Source: Lindgomyces ingoldianus
Lineage: Eukaryota; Ascomycota; Dothideomycetes; Pleosporales; Lindgomycetaceae
Direction of reading: 5' to 3'
Length of the DNA: 64,000 nt
NCBI RefSeq assembly: GCF_010093535.1
Contig: NW_022985236.1
Coordinates: forward strand, 8,216 to 72,215
Shown: piece by piece, positions 30,766 through 45,379 of the stretch
Position numbering within the stretch: the first letter of the stretch is position 1
How the letters are laid out: each line of letters starts with the position of its first letter
The notes under the pieces: generated by a model
Databases searched by the model: none
Told to the model about the DNA's origin: nothing
Seen by the model: the letters and a program-made list of their open reading frames with translations, nothing else
Translations under genes and position numbers: made by a program

Positions 30766-31003
30766 TTACCCTTTAGAAGACTCGGGTAAATGTGCGGTGA
30801 GACGTGCTGACAACGCCACCCGTCTTCGCAAAAGATCCTTGCATTGTAGATCCACATTTCCGGCACAGTGTATGCACCATACATGCACCCCGTTCTTCAG
30901 AGCTAGACCCGCGGCAACTGAAGCTAAAAGCACTGTCAGCAGAGGAATCGCCCAGCGCTCCTGTAACACCGATCACTGCATATAACGTTACTAGGATAAA
31001 CAA
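30766..31003 (-). CDS. Possible small secreted Cys-containing protein (two overlapping candidate frames)
   Basis: Two overlapping minus-strand frames both begin with a signal-peptide-like segment. One (31003-30773, 76 residues) starts MFILVTLYAVIGVTGA and has four Cys, including CRKC. The other (30969-30766, 67 residues) starts MLQERWAIPLLTVLLASVAA and has CIHC plus another Cys. At most one is likely real. The place, at the edge of a RIP-affected repeat block, is where fungal plants pathogens often keep small secreted proteins, but no family is recognisable and chance frames of this size are common. Confidence 0.22.
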
Positions 31004-31625
31004 GGAATGCCCCTTGCAACTTAGCGAAAAACACTATGCTGAGAAAAATAAGAGGTGCTTTGACTTTTAGCAACTAGAGAGCTTATGTGCATAATAGCAT
31101 TGCTATAATTCTATAAAATCCACCTACGTTAAATTAGAGGCTATAATAACTCCTTAGTTATTCTTCTACCTCTCTGCTACGCCTTCTAAATAACAATACA
31201 TGTATCCTTCTTAAGACAATTAAGATTAGTTATTAAGAGTGACTGCATTTTAACCTCTAGAAGGCCCTTCACTGCGTTTTCTTTCCTTGCTAGTGACTGT
31301 AAGATTACTTTTAGTTCCTCTAAGACTCTAAGCGTTTTATACAGATTTATAATTGTACACACACCTAGATGCTTGCCTGAAAGTACCTAGCCCCCTGTGT
31401 TATTAGATCTTATCTGCTATTTTTGTTGTTGTAGAACTAGACGCTCTATTAGCTAGATTTGATTCCGCACATTAACTGCCTATAGCGGCATGGCAGGTCC
31501 TTGTTCTTCAGGCATGATGACTTGATTTAGAGATAATAGTAGTATTTTCTGCCGTTGTGCACTAAATAAATTGTCGTCGCGAATGTACTGTTACCTTAGA
31601 GCCTTTAAGCAGAAATAAAGATAAG
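31004..31625. repeat. AT-rich decayed DNA left of the repeat block
   Basis: No open frames of note, with high TA and CTA/TAG content from about 31070. I recognise no element type. Confidence 0.5.
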
Positions 31626-31907
31626 GTTAGACCTAGAATAGTAAGGTTTTTTTAGCGTAAAGAGACAAAAACAGGTTTGGGGGCTATAGGCAGGCAGCAG
31701 TTAAGCTATATAAGCGTTGTAGCAGAAAAGAGAGTAGTTAAAAGGTAGGCACTAGAGAGGTTTTAACTGTTTTTAGTAAAAGAATTATTTAGCAAGACGG
31801 CAAGAGGCGCTAGCTGCGTTTAAAGTTTTAGTAGAATTAAACAGCGTCCGCCTCTAGCGGTTAGTAGTAAGTAGATAATAGATAGAAACATTTCGCAAAG
31901 GCTCTAC
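31626..31907. repeat. Dispersed repeat, left part of the gypsy insertion site
   Basis: About 280 bp matching 59207-59490 with mostly transition differences. It starts around AAGGTTAGACCT and includes AAAACAGGTT, AGGTAGGCACTAG and the GAATTAAACAGC block. It ends at GGCTCTAC, where the gypsy element is inserted; the target continues after the element at 45973. Confidence 0.75.
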
Positions 31908-32500
31908 TGTTACAATCCTTGCTTCGTGGAAGCACTCGGGTCAATGGTACTCCTGGGGGAAGGGAGTAGGTCGGGCGATAGGGACCAACGGCAGGGTGTA
32001 CAGTCCTGCGTAAAGGTTACTAGGCTAATAGAGGATGGATAGAGTGACCAGATTGTGGTTTGCCCTGTGTGCAGCAGTATAGTGGCCGGGTGCAAACAGT
32101 CCTGTTAGACAGGGTTAGAGGTATATATAGTGTAAAATATATAAATAGTATTATAGCTCTTTAGAAAGCTAAATCCTACTTAGTCTATATAGAGAATAAA
32201 CTAAACATTAAACACACCTTTTAAAAGTTATTTAAAGTCTAAACTATATACATATCTAAAGGTGCTAAGAATAAGTAGAGTAAGTTTATGTAAGCCTGCT
32301 AAGCATAGCTCTACAAACTCTCTTAGACTTAATAGACGTGTAGCCTACCTTCCTATTAGATAACGCACTCTTCTATTACTGCAGGTAGTTGCACCGCCTC
32401 TGTGTCCTCTAGCTAGGCTATAAGCAAGCCCTGCTCTAACCCGGCTAGACTGTGGAGCACAACTAGTAGAGTTACGCTAGTCCAACTGTAGACTGTAACA
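31908..32500 (-). repeat. Left LTR of the gypsy element (3' LTR in element orientation)
   Basis: 593 bp, collinear with 45380-45972. It is flanked on the outside by TCTAC. Differences from the other LTR are mainly C/T and G/A. Confidence 0.88.
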
Positions 32501-35500
32501 CGCTGCCCCTCCTCCCTAGCAGCGTCCTTGCCGATCTGCTTACACAACTGTGTTAGTAAGAGTTTGTTTATAAAGTAGGCGCCTACCTACTAAAAGGCAT
32601 CCTTAACATTTATATCTTTTATGCTAAATAGCTTGTTAGTCTTGTTCTTCTTATTATTCTTATACTGTTGCTTATTTTAATCCTCTTTATTAGACAAAGA
32701 TGTAACTTTATAGTGCTTACTAATTATTAAAGTTATCTTATATGTTAACCTTGTTATTAGATAAGTGTGTAGAGTGTGTAAAAAAAAAACAGCAAGTGCA
32801 ACACCTTTATTTTAGACACTGCATAGAATTACTTAGAGAAGAAGAGAGAAGAACTTCTTTAAAATGCTGTAGCAGTAAAGGTTTAAAAGTAGAAGCTAGA
32901 CAAAGAAATAACTTATTAACTTTAAAAGTTAGTAAAGGCAAAGGCTAGAAAGTATTTAAATAAAATTATATCTAAAAATTACTAGATCTGCTAGAGGCTT
33001 AACGCGTAAAGTACCTAAAAAGGGATCTTTTATTATTAGATAAAATAGAAGCCCTTAAAGCTAAGGCAGAGGGCTGTTTACCTCTACAGCCTTCTTTAGT
33101 AAAGACTTATCTTTAAAGGCTGCTACAATCTAGTAATAACATAGCTATTTTTTTTAATATAGGTGCTCTATTACCTAGCTAGTTTCTTTTAGATAAGCTT
33201 AAAAGTACTTTTATACTAGCAGCTGCGCGTTCTGTAAGTTCTTAGCTAGTTTCTAAGTGTTTTTGCTAGTAAGCTACTTTTTTTATTTTACTAGAAACTC
33301 TTTCTTATTTCTTTAATTACTAATAATATATTTAATCTTGTACTTAGTTTTCTTATCTTTTTATTTCTACATAAATAAGAGAATTTCCTTAAATGCTTTT
33401 TCTAATTTAGAGACATAAAACTATAGGTGTATCTTTATATATAGAGGAAGCTTAAGCTTGCAGTTATCCTGCTAGGTTTAAAAAACTTTATATAGTCCTA
33501 TTCTTTTTTCTACTAGCTTCCTAGAGAGTCTAGATATTTTAAGGTTCTTAGTGTTAAAATATATGTAGTCTTCTAGGTGTATTTTTAGTTCTAGTTATTA
33601 TAATTTGTTTACATATTATTCTATTATTTTTTAACTAGATCTAGCCTTAATTACTAATTTTTTATGTATATTTTATAAGTTTAACAACTAGTTAATAGAT
33701 TTCTAAAGATTAGTAAGTTAATTTTTTTATAATATAAAATATAAGTTATAGCTAAAATTAGCTTTATGTAGCGTTTCTTTTATTATAGCTAATTCTACTA
33801 TGTTAATAGCTAGCTGTGCTATAAAAAGCTATTCTGCCTAATTATCTTAGGTGTAAGAGATGTACTTCCTTAGGTACTTCTCTACTTTAGTATTTACTCT
33901 CTTAGTTTAGCTATCTATCTATAGATAGTATACTATAGATAGTTTATGTGCTATACTAAGGTGCCTTATAGCTACTTTCTAGAATCTACTAGTAAATAGT
34001 TTATCTCTATTAAAGATAATAATCTTAGGGCATCTATGCACTAATATAACATTCTGCTTAAGTTTATAGATAAACTTCTTAGCTATAATAGTCTTTTTTA
34101 ATAGCTATGTGTGTAGATACTTAGTAGTTTTATTAAAGGTTAACTACTATAATTATATTACACATTCTTTCTATTCCTAGTTTCTTAGACAGGGGAAGTC
34201 TTATAATAAAGTCTACTGTAATTATTATTTATAGTTATTTTAGAGCTTTTATTAGTTAAAGGTATCTATAGGTCTTATATCTTTATAAGTTATTTTTATT
34301 GCAGGTGTTGCATTCTCTAAGCACCTTAGTGCATAGTTGCTTTACTTTTAGTATGCGTTATAGTATAGCAGCTTGTAACTTCTTTTAGAGAGTGCCTATA
34401 CCTAGGTGTCTAAACATTAAAGATTTATAGTATTTATAGATTAAGTTCTTTTAGCCTTACTTATTTACTATAAGCATGTAGAGCTTTTTTATAGGTTAAG
34501 GCTTATTATAAATCTATCTTTTATTAGTTTTCTTAAAAAGGGTAAATTTCTTAGTTCTTTTCTTTTCTTTATTAAAGTAATCTAGTCTTTAGCTAAGAGC
34601 GTTAGCTTGCTAGTTTTATGCTTCTAGAACATGCTTAATAATGTAATTAAACTAAGTAAGCTTTATTACTTATTTTACATGCATAAGTAAGAGTTTCTTT
34701 ATAGTTAGAAACATAACTAAGTTTACATAGTCTATTATAATGTAAAAAAGTTTTACTATTCTGTGCAGCTCTGTTGCCTATACTCTTACTGCATTTAGTA
34801 TTGCCTTTAGCTTTTTATTAGGTATGCTGTAGCTAGCTTTAGGTCCTAAAAACTTAGCAGAGTAGTATACTACTAGGTGCTATCTCTTGTTCTTCTGTTT
34901 TTAGTAAAGTGTAGCTCTGCTAGCTTCTAAAGATGCGTCTATATAGATCTTAGTATCTAGTTGTAAGTTGTACATCCTTAGCACTAGTTTAGCTATTATA
35001 GCTTATTTTAGTGCTACAAATGCTTTATTTATTTATAGGGTCTAGATAAATTTTACTATAGCTTTTTCCTTAGTAGTAGCGTTTATTAGGGGTATAGCAA
35101 TTCTTAAGTAGTTCTTAATTATTTGCCTAACATAGCCTAATAGTCTAAGAAATCCCTTAACTTTCTTAACTATTATAAGTTTTAGCTATTTAAGTACCTT
35201 TTATATCTTAGCTAGGTTAATCTTTATTTCTTTACTATTAATTATAAATTCTAAGTATTTTATTTTAGTAACATAGAATTTATACTTAGAAAGCTATAAG
35301 TAGAGTCTATACTTTTTTAGTTTTTTTAAGATTTTTTATACCTTCTGTATGTAGTCTTCTAGGCTATCCTTTAAGTAGATAAGAACGTTATCTAGGTATA
35401 CTAGAGTAAAGACATTAAGGTATAAGTTAAGAGCTATATTAATAATTTACTAAAATGTTGCTAAAGCATTTATTAAGCTAAACAGCATTACTAGTAGTTT

Positions 35501-38140
35501 ATAAAGTCCTTACAGGGTTTAGAATGCTGTATACAGGCTACTTATCTCCCTTTTTTATTCTTATTTTATTAAATCTGTCTTGTATGTTAAACTTTATAAA
35601 GTACTAGGTTCTTTTTAGCTAGTTTATAATGTCTTATATAATTAGTAAGAGAAACTAGTCTTAAATTATATTATTATTTAAAGTTCTATAATTCTAATAA
35701 ACTTAGATCTTTCTTTTTTTCTTTTTTATAAAGACTACTGCTAAGGCAACTAGGCTATAGCTTTCTTAAATATAGCCTTATACTAACATTTAGTTAATAT
35801 ATTTTTACAAGGCTTCTTTCTGTATCCTTGTTAAAGGGCAAAGCCTATAGGTTTTTAGATTATAATTTTTTATTAAGTTAATAGTGTAGTCTTAAGGTTA
35901 GTGTAGAGGTAATTCTTTTAAATTAGCAGGCGTTTTAAACATGTCTTAGTAATCCTTATATTTAATAGAGATACTGCCTTTTTCTTAAACTTTAAAGATT
36001 TTAACTTATTTTATGTTCTTATTAGCTTCTATTTTTTTATAAAAGACTTTTTTTAGTTCTTCTTTTATTAGTCTTATTGCCTAAGCTTCTAGCTCTTAGC
36101 AAAGGAACTTCTAAGGTTTTCTTCTTTTAAAGTAGTAACTGCTACTCTATTTTACTTATTTATAGACTAAACATAGGTTGTTGTGGCATGCTAACTAGGT
36201 TATACATGTGTAGTCTTTAGAACCTTCTATAGTTATTATTCTCTAGTTAATAGCAAAGTTATGTTTTCTAAGCTAATTATAACCTAGAATTATGTTGTAC
36301 TTGCCTTTTAATAGAAGTATGCTTATAGATTTTTAATCTCTTATGTTTAAAGTTCTAAGGTCTTTTTTATATATTTCTAGGTTAATCTATCTTTTACTAT
36401 ATTCTATTAAGAATGTGTTAGTAAGAGTTACTTTAAATAGTTTTTTTTTAATTTAGAATAAAATGTTTTGTTAGTCTATCTAGTTTTTATCTATTATAGT
36501 AAAGGTGCATCTGCTGTTAATAAGGGCTAGTCTTAATTATCTTTTAAACATAAAAGTAGTAGTTAGACTATGTCCTGCTCCTTATCCTACTATAACTAAG
36601 GCTAATATATTATAGAGGACTTTCTTGTTTTTTAAAGAGTAGAGGTTAATGTATTATAAATTATTATTAAACTTGTTTTTTTCTTTTTTATACATTTAGT
36701 GTTTTTTATTGCAATAGTTAGCTACTTTACACTTATAGTCCTCTACTAGGTAATGTAATGTTAGGTAGTCTTCTTTTCTTACTACCTTTTATTAGAAATA
36801 ATAAAACTTATAGTTATTTCTATTTTTATAGTCTAGCTACTTTTTCTATTTATAAAAGGGGGCTGTCTAGCAGGTGTAGCAGTTTATAGTTTTACAGGCT
36901 AAGGCTGTCCCTTGCTATAGGCATTTATTATAATTCTTTTCCTATGTAGGCTACTAGCCTGCTTAATGCTTGTTATTCTAGTGTCTAGTGCAATACTATT
37001 GTGTACACTAGTACTAAAGGTATAGACAGTTGTTAGGTCTGTGTAGAGTGTTAAAAGGACTTTTCTAAGTCTACTAAAAGTATTCTTGTGTCTGTACTAC
37101 CTATACAGGGTGTCCTTTCTATTAGTAATTGTTAGTGCTGTAGGTGTTGCTTTTGCAGAGCATGCACTGCCTATAGTTCTGTTACATAACAAGCGCTTTT
37201 CTACTAATTGCTAGGCATAAAAGCAGTATTTTAGGTTTTCTAAGTACTAGCTTTAGGACTTTAAACCTAGCAGGTCTGCCTAGTCCTTCTAGCTTTTAAT
37301 CTTAGATCTTAATAAAGAACTGCTATTATTCTTCTTTATCTATAATGTTATATTTAACTTTAGCTATTTACTATATTATGTTAAATGTAAGGTAATTATT
37401 ACTAATATTTATCTAATAAAGCATAACTATGCATTTATTAGAGTAGTTATGTTGTAAACTGCACTTCTAGCATTTGTACTTTTAAAACTGTTTAGAGAGC
37501 TCTCTTACTAAAGTGCTAGAGGTCTAATTATAAAGAAGAAACTATTTTTCTTTTTTTTAATATTTATAATGTATTCTTAGATCTAAGTCTTTTCTTTATA
37601 TTCTTTAAAAATTATAAGGTCCTATAACACCTTATCTAAGCTGCTAAAGTTTTAGATAACTACCTTTTAATACACTTTAGAGCAGTTTTCTAAAGAATAG
37701 TTTTCTTTATATTACTAGTAAAGTTTATTATTTAATTTTTCTAATATTTCCTTTTCTATAAGGCTGTATTTAGCAGTAATAGCTTTTACTATTATAGTAG
37801 TATTTTTATTCTCCCTCTTCTAAAAGTCTAGGCAATTTTAGCAGAAATGTTCTACTTTTCTATAGTTTAGGTAGGCTTTATCCTCTAACTACTTTTATTA
37901 TTTCTTAGTTAAGGGCAGCTTATTATATCCTAGAACTTAGCTTTTCTTTAAAAAAAAGCTTTATATATGTTTTACATAACTAAGGTCTATTAGTTTTTTA
38001 TTATACTAAAGAGACTTTTTTTTTCTAGAAATAAACTCTAGTTTCTAAGAAGTTTTTTTTTTACTTTTTTTCTCTTTTACACTTTCTATAGTAATTGTTA
38101 TAAGTTATTACTTATATAATAAAGCTTTTAAAAGTAGTTA

Positions 38141-38420
38141 TGTTGAATAGGCTCTAACAGCTAGCTGCTTATAGTATAAGCACTTAAGTAGCAAGAGTAA
38201 GAGTGGTGTACAGTGTGCACAGCGTACAAGGTAGGTAAGGTGAGGGTAACATGTTTTTAGTTTTATTACTCTTGTCTTTCCTCTGTATAGAGGAAAAGGG
38301 GGATATTTAGATGTTTACGCATAGAGGTTCGCGCACAAGCATTATGTAACATAGATATGTGATCCTGCTTGTGCGCAATTGTTTGTATCTAGGCTGCAAC
38401 GCTGCTGCTGTGTATAGACA
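38141..38420 (-). repeat. Left LTR of the nested copia (280 bp)
   Basis: Collinear with 44240-44519 and 51525-51804, all 280 bp. Differences are almost exclusively transitions. The inner part keeps GC-rich blocks (CGCGCACAAGCA and similar) better than the interior. Confidence 0.87.
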
Positions 38421-41400
38421 CTAGTAACTTTTCTTTTTATTTAAAAAGTTACCTTCTGTACATGTTACCTCCCTTCTGTCTGTGTAGGTTTATTTAATTA
38501 TGTTCTGCTTTTACTCTACTCTATTTGTTAGAACTTGCCTTAGTAATGCTGTGCGTTAAAATAGGCTAGTTGTGCTATATAAATAGCTCTTCTCTTCTTT
38601 ATCCTTTGCTTTCTAAGCTTTGCTGTACAATCCCCTAGCTCTTTTCTCTTTTTATACAGTGCTAACAGTAACAGATCCTTATAATAAGAAAAATAAGTGC
38701 GTACAATATAAAAAAAAATAAAAAGAAATAGGCCTTATATAAAGGTGTTATTAGTCTAGTTAGTCTAAGGCATCTTTGCGCACAGGATCTAGCTAGTCTA
38801 CAGATGCTTCTATCTAGACAGAGAGGCAGTTAGTTAGAACTAATAATTAAAAAGCCTAGTTTAGTGTTTTTTTTATACATGCATCTACTAAGTTGTTTTT
38901 ACTATTAATCTACTTAATTTTAGTAATTTTCCTTTTCTTATATAATTTATAGAGTAACATAATGTTAATTATAAGTTACTTTTTACTAGTAGTGCCTAGC
39001 TTAATAAGGTAATTATATAGAGACTTTAAATCTATGTAGATTACTACTAAGATTAGTAGTAGTTTAAGTGTTTATATAATTTACTATAAAGTTATACTAA
39101 AAGTAATTACATTATTAAACCCTCTAACTATTTTATATAGTTTACTAGTAAAGACACTTCTAGTTACTTTTTTACACTTAGTAGAATTCTAGTGTATAAT
39201 GTTACCTAGTATTTTAAAGTAGTTACTTTACTTTATATAGTTCTTATTGCTTAATATAATTAAGAATTTTAGCTATAAGCTAAGGTTCTTATTATTAGTA
39301 AATAATTTATTTATAAAAATAAATAGCTTTACATAATTAAGCTATAATAGTAGAAAGGTAAGACTGCGCTTACTATTATCTATCTACTATTAAATTTATA
39401 TGTTAAGTGTGTTAATGTTATTATGCAAAAGGTCTATAGTTTATGTAGTAATAAAAAGGTTAAATGCTGCCTCTAGTTAATATATAGATATAATATATAC
39501 CCCTTTTACATGTTGCTTAATATATTATTATGCAGCATTTTTGTCCTTTAAGTTAATTATATAAAAGTAGCTTACTTATCTCTTCTAAGTAAAAACTACT
39601 ATGTTATGTGTAAGTTTAATTTTTTTACTATTAAACTTAATAAGTTACTTTTTTGCTAAAATAGTCTTACTTTTTATATAAAACTTTGCTTTCTGCAGTT
39701 TCTTTTTTTCTTTTTATATAAAATTTTTTATTATAATGCTTAAAGTGTTATTTATTTATAAGCTAGTAATACTAAAGGTATGCTCTTCTTTATTAGTAAT
39801 TAAGAAGTAGAGGTTATATAAAAAAATGTGCATGCGCAGCTTTTTTTTATAATAGTTATAGTATGTCTTAAACTAATATAGTCCTAATTTAGCAGCTTTA
39901 TATAAAGGTTATATAACCTAGAGTATTATATTTAGTAGAAAGCTCTAGCGCATTTTCTTTAGTAGCTTTGTGTATAGTGTGCGCATAAGCTTATCTATTA
40001 ATTAGATGTATACTTATGTAATATTACATAGTTTAAAATGCATTTTATACATAGCTCTTAGGCTTACTTTTATAGCTAAAAGTAGTCTCTAGCTTATCCT
40101 CTAGATAGTTAGTAACTAGGTAAAGATTTCTCTCTTTTTTTTATCTAAGTAGCTAGTAAATACTAGGCAGGATTTTTTATATAGTTAGGTTGTTTTACCT
40201 TTTACTTTTTATATAAGGCAGAAGTTAAAAATCTAACTTTTATGCTTTATTAAGTTATACACTATAACTTTAAAAGTGCTATTAGTAATTAAAGTATCTA
40301 TCTTTATATAGTTTAATTTCTTAAATAGTTTTTTAGGTGTAGTAATTACACTATTTATATAAAGCTTAATAGATAAGGCCTAATTATTCTTTTTTTTCTA
40401 GGTTAGAAATACCTAGTCTAGACTTTGTGCAGGTTTCCTTTGCCTTTTACTTCTTTTAGTATCTATATCTTCCCTTTGCACTAGTGCAGCATTGCTATTC
40501 TAAGAGGCTTAGTCTGTAGTAGGCTTTAGTTCTGCCTTTATAATATTTTTATAAAGCTGTTCTTTTTTTCTTTTCTTTAAAAGATCTCTTTACATAGGGA
40601 TTAGTTTATTTAAGTTATTTGTTGTAGGTAAGTTATTTTTTTTTTTTTCTTTATAGTACAGTTTAACCTGTGTATATTAGAGCTTTAGTAAGCTATTTTT
40701 TTTTTAATAATAATATCTCTCTTTTTAATGCTTTTAATCTTATATAGGCTAGTCTAGCTTTTCTTCTCTTTCTATGCTATAATCTCTAAGCTAAAGGGAA
40801 AGTTAAGAACTTTATATGTTATAAAGCTATTATAAGTGTTAATTACATAATTAATGTTTACTTTTATATAGTCTTTTTAAAGTATCTTTATTACTTTTTG
40901 TATAGCACTTACTTATGTAATAATATCTAGTAATAGTAAAAAGTCTAGGTTAATTCTTAGGTATGCCCTAAAGACTAGCAGCGTAGGTACTAGACTGTGT
41001 AGGCTAGCTGTGTTATTTAGAGCCTTAACTGCTATCTACAGGATAGCCTTATTATTTGTACAGTTACCTAGCTTAGTCTTTAGGATGTTAAACACTTATT
41101 AGAGAAGTGTGTGTGCGCGCTTAACTTTTTTAACTGCTTAATGTGCTTCTATAGGCATCTGCCTACATGTAGCTTTTATAATCTTTACATAAGCTTAAAA
41201 ATCCTCTAAAGTAAAGTTTATACTAAAGTTATGCATAATATAGTCTAGAGGTCTTTAATAAGTGTTAATCTAGCATTTGCATAGTACATCCTAGGTATCT
41301 TATGCAGACATAGATTTTAGAAATGTGGCAGCCTAAAATAATATGTCTATATTAATAACATGTAAGACATCTTTATTATTAATTTATATAATGTTAATAA

Positions 41401-44239
41401 TAACTTTATAGTTAAAGTAAGTATTATCTTTAATTATAAACTTAAATCTTTATAGGGCCTAGTTATATAATTAGTAGAGGTAGTAGAACTTCTTAATCTC
41501 TTCTAGCACTGCAGCATTAACATTATAGCTAGCGCTAGTTAGCATCTTCTAGAGTCTCTTTATGCAAGAGTGTCTAAATTAGCAGTAGAGGTAGTAGAGT
41601 TTTAATTTAGTAAAAAAAAACATAGATTTTTCTTTACTAACATTAAAAAAAAAGTGTTCTTATTTTTATATAATAAAAATAGTAGTTTTGTCTTTATGTA
41701 TAATAATATTTAAAATGTTGTTAAAGTATACCCTAAGTTAGTTAGCATCTGCTAGTAATAGTAGGAATAGTGTTAGAGTCTTTAGAATGTAGTATGTAAC
41801 TAGACTAATTAAGTTCTAGATTTGTATAGTACTAATTAATCTTTTTAGTGTTTAGCTTTTAAAGCTAATATCTGTTTAGCTAGGTGTTTAATTAATTTCT
41901 ATACATAGGTTCTTTTATATGTACACCTTAAGTTAGGACTTACTAATAGTAGAGATCTTTGCTGCGCTTATGTTTTATAGTTTACCTTAGTATACTGTAT
42001 AGTATTAGTTATTAAGGATAAACTGCTTAGCATATTCTCTAGGTTTAATGCTGTAGATGTCCTCTCCTATTGCACAGTATAAATAGGTAGCAGAGGTAAA
42101 GTAGTTAATAGCTTTTTTAGCATTCTTACCCTTCTATTTTATTTTTTTTATATTATGTAAATTATTTTTTTTTTTAGAGTAACTTTTAAAGTCTTAGATA
42201 TATAAGGTAATAGCTTTATATAATAAGGTCTTATTATAGAAATTTTTATATAAGGTAATGTACTAGTTCTTTGCTTATATATAGTTATTATAAGGGTAGT
42301 TTAATAACTAACATTCTTTCTTATAGCAGATAAAGCACTTCTTTATCTATATGTAGTTATCTCTAGATTGTGGCCTAAACTTAAATAAAGATCTTCTATG
42401 TTATTCTCTTCTGCGTAAAAAGAAGCTTCCTTTTTATTATACAAACTCTTATTATGTAGAGTTGTATTAGCAGTTTATGTAGTATGCATTAAGCAGTTTC
42501 TAAAGGTATTAGTTTACTCTTTAGTCTATAGTAACTTAGAGTAATGCTTATAAGTTACTAAATAAGGCTTTGCATAAGGGCTTAATAGTAAACATAGCAT
42601 GTTCTAGTTCTAGTTATCCTTAATAGGCTTATATAATAGTAGTGTGTAGTAGAACATTCTTTTAAAATTTTATTCTTAGTGCCTTTTATATAAGTGTAAG
42701 CTTATTAATTATTATTTTAAAAACTTTATATAAACTCTTATTAAAGTTCTTTTATTAGCATTATGTAAAAGTTATTGTTATTTAGTCTGTCTAGTACTAG
42801 CTATAGTTTATATTAGTGTTAAAGTAACTACTTAAGGTGTTGTACAAATGCTTCTAGTTATGTCTAGAGCCTATGTTGTGCATATAGTACATATTTACCT
42901 AACCTTTTAGGATATCTAGAAAGATGTCTATGTACTAAGTTTTCTAGATATTTAGCTATTAATATAAATTAATAAAGATCTTTATTTATAAAAATGTTAT
43001 ATAGTTAACTTATGTAGTTATTATCTTTTTTTTATACCTTTTAAAATTATATAATTTTGTTTGCTAGAAGTTTTTCTTTAGCAGTTTCCCTTTAAGGTGG
43101 AAGTTTATATAGGTTGTAATGTGGTATAGATTGTGCAGGTGGTATTAGTAGTGCATACACTACTGCAGGCGGTGGTGTGTACGATTGAGGGTGTAGAGCA
43201 GGCGTTAGGAAGGGTGGCATGTATTGTTTGTACAGTGATTAGTGTAGTGCTAGCTAAGGTGTAGAAGTAGGTAATGCTAGTATATTTAGTGTTAATAGCA
43301 GCATTATGTTTAGTCTGCTTCTGTGCAGAGCCTTATATAGTAATAAAGGTTATATATAAAGCCTTTCTAGTGTAATTACTTTCTCTTATGCTATATTATA
43401 CAGCTTCTAGGCTTAAGTACCTTTAGTGCCTAGCTATAGTGTAATTTCTTTGTCCTTTAGCACTTATATAAGCTTTTTTTTAAATATGCAGCTAAGTGCT
43501 AAGAAGTTTTATAGTGTCTATTCTTTAAAATCCTCTATGTACACACTTAGAAAAGTAGCGCCTTTTTAAGTTATTATGCATAAATTAGTAATTATATAAC
43601 TTATATATAATTAAGTTTATAAGCTTATTAAAGCCTTTAACATGTTAATCTTATTATTCTAGTACTCTAGGCTAGTCTTATTCTATAGTGTTACCTCTAA
43701 TATCCCTATATCCTTTATAAGTTATTTATATAATAGGAATTATTCTTTATTCTTTTTATTATTACGCAGAGTTGTTAGTTGCTAATAAGATTTTATTATA
43801 ATAGTATAGTTAATTACTTTTCTAGTAGATTACACAGGTACTGTTGTTATCTAGCTGCTAAGTTGTGCAGCTTTAATAGCTTTAGTGTGCGCTTTACACT
43901 ATCTCCTTCTTACTTTATACAGTAGCAGAGCTTGCTGTACAATGTAAAGGATTAATATGCTATTGTTTAGCTGCTAGGTTATGCAGCTTTAGTAGCTTTA
44001 GTGTGCGTCTTACACTATCTCCTTTTTGCTTTATATAGTAGTAGAGCTTGCTGTATAATGTAAAGAATTAATCTGCTATTCTAAAAAATAAGTAACTAAA
44101 TAAAGTACCTTATAAAGCATAAGTACTCTGCTATTACTTTTCCTAAGAAATAAGTAACAAAACAAAGTACCTTATAAAGTATAAGTACTTTATTATTACT
44201 TTTACTAATTTATAGTTAATTAAATTAACTACTAATTAG

Positions 44240-44519
44240 TGTTAAATAGGCTCTAATAGCTAGCTGCTTATAGTATAAGCACTTAAGTAGTAAAAGTAAG
44301 AGTAGTGTATAGTATGCACAGTGTATAAGGTAGGTAAGGTAAGGGCAACATGTTTCTAGTTCTATTACTCTTGTCTTTCCTCTATATAGAGGAAAAGGGG
44401 GATATCTAGATGTTCGCGCACAGAGGTTCGCGCACAAGCATCATGTGACATAGATACGTGATCCTGCTCGTGCGCGATCGTTTGTATCTAGGCCGCGACG
44501 CTGCTGCTGCGTACAGACA
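44240..44519 (-). repeat. Right LTR of the nested copia (5' LTR in element orientation)
   Basis: 280 bp, ending GTACAGACA just before the AGTTA duplication. It retains more CpG (GTTCGCGCACAG, GATCGTTTG) than the left LTR. Confidence 0.87.
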
Positions 44520-45379
44520 AGTTAGTTTATTATTATACATAAATTTATTTTTTATTATGTTACTTAGCCTGTTATAAAACATGCAGCAGAGGGCTTTTTA
44601 GTCTATCTATCTATAGATAGCTAATTATTCTTTAAAGTGTGCTGCATAGTTCTAGGCTATGCTGTTACTTTATTTTAAAGTGTTTAGCTTATTAGCTGCA
44701 ATTTTCTGTTTATTTATAGTTCTATAAATAGCTGTTAGAGTGTTTTTAAAGGCTTTAACACTACTAAACACTTCTTCTATTTTAAAAGTAAGTGTTATAC
44801 TATTAGCTTTAAAGTCTATTTAATTATCTGCGTGTAGCTAGAACTAAATTATAAAAGGGCCTTCTAGGTGTAATTCTATCTAAGATATTATTTCTGCATT
44901 AGTTTAAAATGCTCCTTTATTATATTACATGTAAAGATAGCATCTAGTAAAAAAAGGGCAAAGGTCCTTTAGTGATTCTCTAAAAGGCTTTAAAGAGGCT
45001 AGTCTAAAAGTCTTTTTAGCTATAATGCTTATTTTCTTAGTTAAGATGTTCTAGAGTTTAGCTAGCTTTACTTATAGTGCATGTATTTAGTGCGTAGAGC
45101 TAGTAGCTTGCTAGAGATTTATAGGTAATAAGAAGTTATTAAATTTTACTACTTTCTAGTAAAAGTTTTTAACTTCTTTTTAAAGGTTTACTAGTTTGTT
45201 TATTTTATTACTAATCTACTAAAGTTTCTTAATGTTGTCCTAAATTATGTTAATCTGTTCTACTAAGATAGCTTTACTTTAGGTAAGAACTTCTATAGAT
45301 CCTAACAGAGCTATGTAGGCTATATTAGAGTCTAAATTATGTTAAGTAGTTATACTTTTTAAAAGAAGGTAGGGTTTAA

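Larger units (their letters stand above)
38141..44519 (-). mobile_element. Ty1-copia retrotransposon nested inside the gypsy element
   Basis: Two 280-bp LTRs, 38141-38420 (TGTTGAATAG...AGACA) and 44240-44519 (TGTTAAATAG...AGACA), flanked by AGTTA duplications (38136-38140 and 44520-44524). The interior reads on the minus strand. Near 39130-39180 it translates to an STKCKKVTRSVF-like RNase H segment typical of fungal copia, placed near the 3' (left) LTR as expected. RIP-like stops occur throughout. A 1.3-kb 5' fragment of the same family lies at 50487-51804 and a larger copy at 59716 to the right edge. Confidence 0.87.
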
